A stretch of DNA of 64,000 bases. Source: Cellulomonas flavigena DSM 20109 (GTDB lineage: Bacteria > Actinomycetota > Actinomycetes > Actinomycetales > Cellulomonadaceae). The stretch covers positions 2,914,001 to 2,978,000 of the forward strand of contig NC_014151.1 of assembly GCF_000092865.1 (NCBI RefSeq), read 5' to 3'. The notes below the pieces were generated by a model. The model ran no database searches. It worked only from the letters and a program-made list of their open reading frames with translations, and was not told the DNA's origin. A program made the position numbers and the translations under genes. The stretch's first letter is position 1; each line of letters opens with the position of its first letter. Of the stretch, positions 57,429 through 64,000 are shown one piece after another.

Positions 57429-57458
57429 AGCGTACGCGCCTCTCGTGGGCACCGTCAA
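57429..57458 (-). promoter_or_regulatory. Promoter of rpoBC
   Basis: Minus-strand TTGACG (57453-57458) and TACGCT (57429-57434) with an 18-nt spacer, downstream of the rplL terminator and about 150 bp before rpoB. It resembles the rpsL promoter. Confidence 0.7.
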
Positions 57459-57625
57459 CCGACCCTCGCGGGCGGCCCGGATGGAGCCACGCTGCGGGCC
57501 GCACCGCCCGCACCGGCGACCTCGTCGTCGCCGCGTGCCATGGTGGCACACCGACCCCCGTCGGGGAAACGCGGCGCGTGTCGGGCCACCCGCACGGGTC
57601 GACCCGCCGGCTCCGCCGGGACGGC

Positions 57626-57664
57626 ACGAAGCCCGGTCCCCCACCTGGGGGGACCGGGCTTCGT
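57626..57664 (-). terminator. Terminator between rplL and rpoB
   Basis: A perfect 17-bp stem (57626-57642 with 57648-57664), 5-nt loop, 34 bp after the rplL stop. With the promoter before rpoB it makes rplJL and rpoBC largely separate units, keeping ribosomal stalk output above polymerase output. Confidence 0.8.
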
Positions 57665-57697
57665 CGATCGCCGGGCCGGCCTCACGGCCGGCTCAGG

Positions 57698-58087
57698 TCA
57701 CTTGAGGGAGATCGTGGCGCCCGCGCCCTCGAGCGCAGCCTTGGCCTTCTCGGCCGTCTCCTTGTTGACGCCCTCCAGGACCGGCTTCGGCGCGCCGTCC
57801 ACGAGGTCCTTGGCCTCCTTCAGGCCGAGGCTCGTGAGCGTGCGCACCTCCTTGATGACCTGGATCTTCTTGTCGCCGGCGGCCTCGAGGACGACGTCGA
57901 ACGAGTCCTTCTCCTCCTCGACCGGGGCGTCGGCGCCACCGCCGGCGGGGGCGGCGACCGCGACGGCGGCCGGAGCGGCGGCGGTGACCTCGAAGACCTC
58001 CTCGAAGGCCTTCACGAACTCGGAGAGCTCGATGAGGGTGAGCTCCTTGAACGCGTCGATGAGCTCGTCGGTGGTGAGCTTCGCCAT
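57698..58087 (-). CDS. rplL: 50S ribosomal protein L7/L12
   Basis: Stalk protein recruiting translation GTPases, 129 aa. It has the helical N-terminal dimer domain ([20 protein letters not shown]), an Ala/Gly hinge and the C-terminal domain ([35 protein letters not shown]). Follows rplJ by 94 bp. Confidence 0.98.
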   Translation of the reverse strand: MAKLTTDELIDAFKELTLIELSEFVKAFEEVFEVTAAAPAAVAVAAPAGGGADAPVEEEKDSFDVVLEAAGDKKIQVIKEVRTLTSLGLKEAKDLVDGAPKPVLEGVNKETAEKAKAALEGAGATISLK

Positions 58088-58181
58088 GATGGCGGTTCCT
58101 TCCGTTCGGACCCGCCGTCCGGTGCCGGGCGGCGGGGGGTGCTGGGGCTTGCTACGAGAGCGTGCGGCCGGAGCGTCGGGC

Positions 58182-58709
58182 TCAGGCTGCGGCGTCGGAC
58201 TCCTGCTTGGCGCGCAGGGCCTCGACGGTGCGCACGGCCTGCGAGGCAGGAGCCGTGAACAGGTACGCGGCCTGGTAGAGCTTGGCCTTCATCGCGCCGG
58301 CCGCCTTGGCCAGCAGCACCTCGCGGGACTCGAGGTCCGCGAGCTTGGTGATGTCCGCCGCGGTCACCGGGCGGCCGTCGACGACGCCCCCCTTGATGAC
58401 CAGGGCGGGGTTCGCCTTGGCGAAGTCACGCAGTCCCTTGGCCGCCTCGACCGGGTCACCGGTGACGAAGGCGATCGCCGACGGGCCCGCGAGCGCGTCG
58501 TCGAGGCCCTCGAGGCCGGCTTCCTTGGCCGCGATGGCGGTCAGCGTGTTCTTCACCACGGCGTAGTTCGCGTTACCGCCGAGCGCCTTGCGCAGCGACC
58601 TGAGCTGCGCGACGGTGAGCCCGCGGTACTCGGTCAGCACGGCCGCGTTCGAGCCGCGGAAGCGCTCCGCCAGCTCCGCGACAGCGGCAGCCTTGTCCGG
58701 CCTCGCCAT
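58182..58709 (-). CDS. rplJ: 50S ribosomal protein L10
   Basis: Stalk base protein binding L7/L12 dimers, 175 aa: [57 protein letters not shown] and the C-terminal helix for L12. ATG at 58709 is the conserved start. Leader of about 210 nt with a hairpin; L10-L12 autoregulation through the leader is likely by analogy. Confidence 0.98.
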   Translation of the reverse strand: MARPDKAAAVAELAERFRGSNAAVLTEYRGLTVAQLRSLRKALGGNANYAVVKNTLTAIAAKEAGLEGLDDALAGPSAIAFVTGDPVEAAKGLRDFAKANPALVIKGGVVDGRPVTAADITKLADLESREVLLAKAAGAMKAKLYQAAYLFTAPASQAVRTVEALRAKQESDAAA

Positions 58710-58760
58710 GGCATTCCTTCCGATGGTGGTGCCACCGGTCGCACGCCCCGCACATGACAA

Positions 58761-58784
58761 GAGCCCCGCGCAGGCGCGGGGCTC
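58761..58784 (-). other. rplJ leader hairpin
   Basis: An 11-bp GC stem (58761-58771 with 58774-58784) about 50 nt upstream of rplJ, downstream of its promoter. Candidate part of an L10-binding leader or an attenuator. Confidence 0.55.
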
Positions 58785-58929
58785 GCAGCACGTCACGCGT
58801 CCGTCCGGCCGAGGCCGTGCCGACGCGCACCGACATGCTCTGAACTCTCACCTGCGCAGGCCCCCGCGTGTCGCGGAGCTTCGGCCGGTCCGACGAGCGG
58901 ACCGACGACCGGCGGTCTTGGGCGCCACG

Positions 58930-58958
58930 AGACTACGGCACGGGTGCTGTGCGGCCAA
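58930..58958 (-). promoter_or_regulatory. Promoter of rplJL
   Basis: Minus-strand TTGGCC (58953-58958), a 17-nt spacer and TAGTCT (58930-58935), in the 320-bp gap after the CHAT gene. A good housekeeping-type promoter sharing its -35 with that proposed for rpsJ. Confidence 0.65.
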
Positions 58959-59029
58959 ATCCGCAGCGCAGGTCCACGGAGCGTCCCGCCGGCAGGTCCG
59001 CTCGCGCCGGGCCCGTCATGCCGGGCCCG

Positions 59030-61747
59030 TCACGCCGCGCCGTGCGCGCTGAACGTGCACCAGTTGACGAACCCGCCCGGCGTCCCCCGGTCGATCTCGC
59101 CGCGCGCGCCGTGCAGCGCCCGCGCCATCGTCTGGCCCGCCACCAGACGGCGGTGCAGCGCGAGCATGAGGTCGACGACCTCGACGTCCGGCACGGCGGC
59201 GATGGACGCCACGACACCCCGCGTCCCACGCGAGAGCATCGCCGAGACGAGCCCCAGCACCTCGTCGCCGTCGTACGCGACGTCCGCCCCCGAGTGGCAC
59301 GACGCGAGGACGAGCCGCTGCGGTGCCGCACCCGCGCGGTGCAGCTCCTGCACGGTCACCGGCCCGTCGGCCAGCTCGACCGAGGAGAACATCGGGTTGT
59401 CCGAGCGCAGCGCACCGTGGCACGCCAGGTGCGCGAGGTCGGCGCCGGCGATCGCGTCGACGACGACGTCCGCGCGGCTCGCCCCCGCACCCAGGACCTG
59501 CACCCGCGCGTGCAGGCCGCGCAGCGCCTCGACCTCGTCCTGTGCGCCCTGCAGCCCGGGCCCCGCCACGAGGACCACCTGCCCCCGCGACACGGGTGCA
59601 GGGCCGGCGGTGCGCAGCCAGCTCGCGGCCGACGGGGCCAGCGCGACCGGCCCGTCGTGCAGTGCCGACCACGGCGCACCGTGCAGCAGCCCGACCGGTA
59701 CGACGACGAGCTCGACGTCGGGTCCCACGCCCAGCGGCTCGACGAGGACCGACCGCAGCCGGCGCAGGCGCAGGTCGGCGCTCGCCCGCGCGGCGTCGAC
59801 GGCGGCAGGACTCCGCGGGTCGACCATGCGGCGCAGCGCGAAGACGAGGGCACGCAGCGTCCCCTCGACGTCCGGGAGGACCTCCCCCAGGTCGACCACC
59901 CGAGCGCGGGTCCGCTCGACGACGACGGCCACGAGGCGGTCGCCGTACCGGCCGTACTCGACGAGCACCCGGGTGCCCAGGGCCGCACGCACCGCGTCCG
60001 GACCGGGCGCGCGCGTCACGGAGCCCCGGGGCGTCACCACGCCCTCGAGCCAGGCGGACCGCCGGGCGTCTGCCGCCTGCGCGTCGTCGGCCACGATGAC
60101 CGACCGACGCGCCACGACGCCTGCGGTCGGCGTCCCGTCGGCCGGCGCCCCGTCGCTCGTCCGCCCGTCCGACGCCGCGTCCGCGCCGGCCTCCGCCGTG
60201 TCCTGCCGGTCACCTCGCGCACCGCCCGGGTCGGCGTCGCCCGCGGTCTGCAGGGCGGCCGCGCGCGTCTGCTCCATCCAGCGCAGCACCGCGGCCGGCG
60301 ACCCCCGCCGCACCACGACCTCCAGTCCGAGCTCGCCCAGCTGCGCGCCGTGCCCGGAGGCCAGCGCCCGCAGCTCCATCGTCGGCAGGGTGTCGCGGTG
60401 GCGTGCCAGGTCGCGCAGGCCGGTCCGGCACGCGGCGAGCACGCCGTCGTCGCTACCGCGCAGCCGGGCCGCGAGTGCTGCGGCCAGCCGGCCGCGCAGC
60501 CGGACGGACAGCGGACCGCGCTGCGCGAGCGTCGCCGCGGTGTCGAGGTGCCGCACCGCGCGGCGCGGCAGCCCCAGCGCCGCGGCGAGCCGGCCGCCCT
60601 CGAGGTAGGCGTCGGCCGCGTCGCCCATCTCGTGGGATCGCTCGAGCCGGCGCGCGGCCCGGCCCACGGCTGCGAGGTCCGCAGGGGCGGCGGTGCCACC
60701 GAGCCGCCGCGCACGCACGTGGATGAGGACCGCGCGGTCGTGGCTGCCGGGACGTCGCTGCGCCCGCGCCCTGGCACGCGCCTGCTCGGCGTTCTCCACG
60801 GCGCCCGCGGCGTCGCCGAGCAGCAGCAGGGTGTCGGCGAGCGACACCAGGGCGTCGACCACGACGAGCCCGTCACCGCCCGCCACCAGCTCGTCGAGCG
60901 CCCGACGCCCCGCCGCGGCCGCCTCGGGCAGCAACCGCAGCTCCCGCATGGTCTCGGCGTACTCGAGGTAGTACTCCCCCGGTGGTTGCCCTGCCTCGGT
61001 CGCCGCCCGGGCCGCCCGCTCGAGGTCGCGCAGGCCGTCGGCGAGGCCGCCGGTGTGCACGCGGATCAGCGCCCGGGTGAGGTACGGCCACGACCGCAGC
61101 GAGGGGCTCAGCCGCACCGCGTCGTCGACCGCTCGCTGCGCCCACCGCAGCGCCTCCCCGTACTCGGTCCGCGCCACGAGCACGAGGGCGAGGTTGTTCG
61201 CGACGCGGACCGCGTCGGTGGTGTCGGGAGGCACCTCGCCGAGGATGCTCCGGTACCCGGCCTCGGCCTCCCGCAGCCGGCCCGCGTTGTGGTCCATCAC
61301 CGCGAGCTGCAGCCGGACCCGGACGTGCAGGTCGTCGAGCCCGCGCTCGGTCGCCCGCCGCGCGTCGACGATGCGCAGGGCCTCGGCCGCGTCGGTCCGC
61401 GACCGCGCCGTCCGGCCGAGGTCGAGGAGCACGGACGACCGGCTGGCCAGGACCCACGCGCGCAGGGAGTCGTTCCCGGCCCGACGGGCGACCGCCAGCG
61501 CCTGCCCGAGCAGCCGCGCGGCGCCGGCCGGGTCGCCCGTGTACCGCAGCGCGATCGCGCGCGCCCGCAGGCCCCAGGCGAGGGCTTCCGGATCGCGCCG
61601 GCGGCGCGCCTGGTCGACCACGGCCTCGATCCGGGGTCGGGCGGCCGCGAGGTCCGCGTCGATCGCGGACTCGAGCCCGCGGGCCGCCGCCAGGAGCTCG
61701 GTCCGCGGGGGCCCGGCGGACGTCGTCGTGGACTTCCCCGGCTGCAC
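59030..61747 (-). CDS. TPR-CHAT domain caspase-like protein
   Basis: Predicted cytosolic caspase-family peptidase, 905 aa. Residues 1 to ~480 are helical tetratricopeptide-like repeats (several A-x(2)-G/L-x-Y/A patterns, such as YGEALRWAQRAVDDAV), then a Ser/Asp/Gly-rich linker (~500-540) and a C-terminal CHAT domain (~590-905) with both catalytic residues: His777 in LAHLACHGAL and Cys817 in LVLASCHSGADV. In the CRISPR-linked Craspase and in gasdermin systems such TPR-CHAT proteins are triggered proteases. GTG at 61747 has TAAAAT 6 nt upstream (leaderless). Divergent from a subtilisin gene. Confidence 0.88.
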   Translation of the reverse strand: MQPGKSTTTSAGPPRTELLAAARGLESAIDADLAAARPRIEAVVDQARRRRDPEALAWGLRARAIALRYTGDPAGAARLLGQALAVARRAGNDSLRAWVLASRSSVLLDLGRTARSRTDAAEALRIVDARRATERGLDDLHVRVRLQLAVMDHNAGRLREAEAGYRSILGEVPPDTTDAVRVANNLALVLVARTEYGEALRWAQRAVDDAVRLSPSLRSWPYLTRALIRVHTGGLADGLRDLERAARAATEAGQPPGEYYLEYAETMRELRLLPEAAAAGRRALDELVAGGDGLVVVDALVSLADTLLLLGDAAGAVENAEQARARARAQRRPGSHDRAVLIHVRARRLGGTAAPADLAAVGRAARRLERSHEMGDAADAYLEGGRLAAALGLPRRAVRHLDTAATLAQRGPLSVRLRGRLAAALAARLRGSDDGVLAACRTGLRDLARHRDTLPTMELRALASGHGAQLGELGLEVVVRRGSPAAVLRWMEQTRAAALQTAGDADPGGARGDRQDTAEAGADAASDGRTSDGAPADGTPTAGVVARRSVIVADDAQAADARRSAWLEGVVTPRGSVTRAPGPDAVRAALGTRVLVEYGRYGDRLVAVVVERTRARVVDLGEVLPDVEGTLRALVFALRRMVDPRSPAAVDAARASADLRLRRLRSVLVEPLGVGPDVELVVVPVGLLHGAPWSALHDGPVALAPSAASWLRTAGPAPVSRGQVVLVAGPGLQGAQDEVEALRGLHARVQVLGAGASRADVVVDAIAGADLAHLACHGALRSDNPMFSSVELADGPVTVQELHRAGAAPQRLVLASCHSGADVAYDGDEVLGLVSAMLSRGTRGVVASIAAVPDVEVVDLMLALHRRLVAGQTMARALHGARGEIDRGTPGGFVNWCTFSAHGAA

Positions 61748-61753
61748 GTGGAG

Positions 61754-61759
61754 ATTTTA
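61754..61759 (-). promoter_or_regulatory. -10 element of the CHAT gene, leaderless arrangement
   Basis: TAAAAT on the minus strand lies 6 nt before the GTG start, and no Shine-Dalgarno is present. It is one of the most AT-rich spots in the window. The -35 is unclear. Confidence 0.55.
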
Positions 61760-61853
61760 GTGGTTCGCGCGTATCAGGGCGGATCCTGGTCGCTCTGCAC
61801 AGCACGAGGACCCGTACCTCGGCATGGACCCGACGTGGACGAGGAGCATCCCA

Positions 61854-63293
61854 GTGGCACGATTCACCGGCCGCCCGCCCGGACGGCCCTTCGCCGACGA
61901 CTACGACGCCCGTCTGGCAGGCCGCCGCGGCGGTCCGTCCGTGGTGGCCGGAGCCGTGCGCGCGCCCTCGCCGGGCGAGGCCTACCTCCGCCCGCTGCGC
62001 GCGCTGCTGACGCCCGACGACGCGGACGACGCTGTCCGGCGACGCTACGAGGCCGTCGTCGACCGGCTGCGCGAGGGCTGGGCACGGCGCGGCCGCGACC
62101 GTCTCGAGGTCGTGCAGAACCAGCACCAGGCGGACGTGTTCCCCGTCGCGGACGAGCTGCTCGTCTCCCCCGAGACCTGGCCCGAGATCCGCGAGGAGGC
62201 CGAGGGCATCGGCCTCGCCCCGGTGCCTCTCGGCCACGACGAGCTCGAGGGCCGCGTCGTCCGCCTGCGCACCACACCCGCGGGCCGCGACCTGGACCTG
62301 CGCGCGCTCGTGCGGCGGTGGCGCCGCGACGGGCACGTCGTGTCGATGTCCTACGTCACGCCGCTGGCCGGCCGGCCCATCATGAAGCCGAGCTCCGGCG
62401 CCTTCGCGCCGCAGGTCGCCGCCTTCCCCGAGTACGTCCAGGCGGGTCCTCGCCACGGCGAGGGCGTCGTGGTGGCCGTCGTCGACACCGGCATCACCGC
62501 CGAGGAGCGGACCGACGGGTGGCTGACCGACGTGCCCCGGGTGCACGCGGACGACCTCGTCACGCACGGCGACGAGACGAACATCGACCCCCTGGACGCC
62601 GACCCCGCGGACGGCTGGCTGGACGTGTACGCCGGCCACGGCACGTTCGTCGCCGGGATCGTCAAGCGGGTCGCCCCGGGAGCGGAGGTGCGGATGTACC
62701 GCGCCGTCGGCTCCGGCGGCGCCGGGAGCGAGCTCGAGGTGGCCTGCGCGCTCGTCCGGGCGGTGCGGGACGGTGCCCATGTCGTCAACGTGTCGCTGGG
62801 GACGCAGACGCTGTTCGACGAGCCGTCGCTGCCGCTGGCCGCGGCGCTCGACGTGGTCCGCGAGATCGAGGCGGAGCGCGAGTGGCAGTCGGTGGTCGTC
62901 GCGTCCGCCGGCAACTACGGCGACGCCGTGCCGACGTACCCGGCGGCGTTCGGTCGGGTCGTGTCCGTCGCCGGACTGACGGCGGACCTGCGGCCCACGA
63001 CGTGGTCGAGCCACGGGCCGTGGGTCGACTTCTCCGCGATCGGTGAGGGTGTCGTCTCGACGTTCGTGGAGGGGACGCAGAACCCGGCGTTCGGGCCCGG
63101 CACGACCTTCGGCCCGAATGCCTTCGCGTCGTGGGTCGGGACGTCGTTCGCCGCACCCCAGGTCGCGGGCGCGATCGCCCGCACGATGACCGAGCTCGGC
63201 GTCAGCGGGCCCCAGGCCGTCGACGCCCTGCTGGCCGCCGGCAAGCCCGTCGCGGGCTTCGGCCGGGCCCTGCACGTCCTGCCGGGAGCCTGA
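61854..63293 (+). CDS. Subtilisin-family (S8) serine peptidase without signal peptide
   Basis: Predicted intracellular S8 serine protease, 479 aa. The catalytic triad is intact: Asp211 in VAVVDTGI, His262 in GHGTFVAGI and Ser431 in VGTSFAAPQVAGA, with oxyanion Asn354 in SAGNYG. The N-terminal ~200 residues are a charged, non-membrane domain that may be an inhibitory or partner-binding region; there is no signal peptide or C-terminal anchor. GTG at 61854 has GGAG 7 nt upstream, better than ATG at 61824. Divergent from the CHAT gene (106 bp between starts); a sigma-factor gene follows after 73 bp. Confidence 0.88.
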   Translation: MARFTGRPPGRPFADDYDARLAGRRGGPSVVAGAVRAPSPGEAYLRPLRALLTPDDADDAVRRRYEAVVDRLREGWARRGRDRLEVVQNQHQADVFPVADELLVSPETWPEIREEAEGIGLAPVPLGHDELEGRVVRLRTTPAGRDLDLRALVRRWRRDGHVVSMSYVTPLAGRPIMKPSSGAFAPQVAAFPEYVQAGPRHGEGVVVAVVDTGITAEERTDGWLTDVPRVHADDLVTHGDETNIDPLDADPADGWLDVYAGHGTFVAGIVKRVAPGAEVRMYRAVGSGGAGSELEVACALVRAVRDGAHVVNVSLGTQTLFDEPSLPLAAALDVVREIEAEREWQSVVVASAGNYGDAVPTYPAAFGRVVSVAGLTADLRPTTWSSHGPWVDFSAIGEGVVSTFVEGTQNPAFGPGTTFGPNAFASWVGTSFAAPQVAGAIARTMTELGVSGPQAVDALLAAGKPVAGFGRALHVLPGA

Positions 63294-63366
63294 CGTGCTG
63301 GGCACATGCCTCGTGGAGCGTCATGATGGCCTGCGGGACAGACCCGACAGGCGAAGGAGTCGTGCC

Positions 63367-64000
63367 GTGAGCAGCCGGGAGCACCTGGGCGGACCGTACG
63401 ACGAACGCACCACGTCACAGCTCGTGGCCGGCGCGCTCACGGGCGACGAGGGGTCGTGGTCGGAGATCGTGCGCCGGCACACCAACCTCGTCATGGCGCG
63501 GGTTCGGCAGTTCCGCCTCACGCCGCAGCAGGCGGAGGACGTCGCGCAGACGGTGTGGCTCAACCTGCTGGAGCACCTCGGCGACCTGCGCGAGCCCGCA
63601 GCCCTGCCCGGGTGGATCTCGACGGCCACGCGCCACGAGTGCATCCGGGTGTCGAACCTGCAGCGCCGCGCGATCCCGGTGGACCCGACGACGGGCCGCC
63701 TGGACTCCCAGGACGACGCGGAGCTCGACGGGGAGCTGCTGCGCCACGAGCGGCACGCCGCGCTGCGGGCCGCGCTCGCCGAGCTGCCGCCGCACCAGCG
63801 GGACCTGTTGCTGCTGCTGTCGACCGATCCGCCGCCGAGCTACCAGGAGGTGTCCGCACGGCTGGGCATCCCGGTCGGGTCCATCGGCCCGACGCGCCAG
63901 CGCGGGCTGGCCCGGCTGCGCCAGACGGAGGCGATCCGTTCCTACCTCTCGGTGCCGTCCGGCGCCCCGACCGGCGAAGGAGGCCACGATGTCCTGGCAC
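63367..64000 (+). CDS. ECF-type RNA polymerase sigma factor, cut by window end
   Basis: Sigma-70-family protein of the extracytoplasmic-function class; 211 codons are visible and the frame is open at the edge. Region 2 is SQLVAGALTGDEGSWSEIVR through RLTPQQAEDVAQTVWLNLLE; region 4 is AALRAALAELPPHQRDLLLL then YQEVSARLGIPVGSIGPTRQ. GTG at 63367 has GAAGGAG 7 nt upstream. A second ATG at 63989 with GGAGG 5 nt before it, in another frame, may start the next gene, implying the sigma gene ends shortly beyond the window. No anti-sigma gene is visible. Context suggests it controls or is controlled with the two proteases. Confidence 0.88.
   Translation, partial: MSSREHLGGPYDERTTSQLVAGALTGDEGSWSEIVRRHTNLVMARVRQFRLTPQQAEDVAQTVWLNLLEHLGDLREPAALPGWISTATRHECIRVSNLQRRAIPVDPTTGRLDSQDDAELDGELLRHERHAALRAALAELPPHQRDLLLLLSTDPPPSYQEVSARLGIPVGSIGPTRQRGLARLRQTEAIRSYLSVPSGAPTGEGGHDVLA

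Noticed and set aside
63415..63987. Open frame on the minus strand opposite the sigma factor
   Set aside because: The plus strand encodes clear sigma regions 2 and 4 with a good ribosome-binding site; the minus frame gives an Arg/Gln-rich sequence with no family features.

Overview
The window is a chromosomal segment of a very GC-rich actinobacterium, most likely a member of the Micrococcales close to Cellulomonas. The evidence is the actinobacterial order of the ribosomal genes, the zinc-type 61-residue S14, an LLM/F420-type oxidoreductase, a DUF5709 protein, many GTG and TTG starts, and -10 hexamers placed 6-7 nt before start codons (leaderless mRNAs). No tRNA, rRNA, CRISPR array, transposase or integrase was recognised.

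The backbone is the ribosomal/RNA polymerase superoperon. Read on the minus strand from high to low coordinates it runs rplJ-rplL, rpoB-rpoC, rpsL-rpsG-fusA-tuf, the S10 operon (rpsJ to rpsQ), the spc operon (rplN to rplO, then secY-adk-map), infA-rpmJ-rpsM-rpsK-rpoA-rplQ, truA, rplM-rpsI, glmM, glmS and acpS. Sigma-70-type promoters can be read upstream of rplJ, rpoB, rpsL, rpsJ and rplM. GC-rich hairpins close most of the transcription units.

Accessory material sits at the joints of this backbone. (1) 27397-33268 is a six-gene surface cassette between rplO and secY, inside the normally continuous spc operon: a CshA-like adhesin, three SipW-type signal-peptide proteins, a SipW-like signal peptidase and a protein ending in an LAITG sortase-type signal. 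(2) 12176-16896 is a translationally coupled operon joining a cellulose-synthase-like family 2 glycosyltransferase to a complete partner-switching module: STAS anti-anti-sigma-like protein, HATPase kinase, and MASE1-PAS-PP2C phosphatase. (3) 18393-20977 holds a ROK kinase-like protein, an alpha/beta hydrolase overlapping it convergently, and two small proteins (one roadblock-like). (4) 3477-7500 holds coaA, a lipoprotein, a DedA protein, a class I glutamine amidotransferase and peptide deformylase. (5) 59030-64000, at the right end, holds a TPR-CHAT caspase-like protein divergent from a subtilisin that lacks a signal peptide, followed by an ECF-type sigma factor cut by the window edge.

Together the backbone supplies translation, transcription, secretion (secY) and amino-sugar precursor synthesis (glmS, glmM). 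The accessory blocks look like envelope and stress functions: exopolysaccharide synthesis under phospho-switch control, secreted fibre or adhesin proteins with their own signal peptidase, and a two-protease/sigma-factor module. The last of these is the best candidate for an undescribed system.
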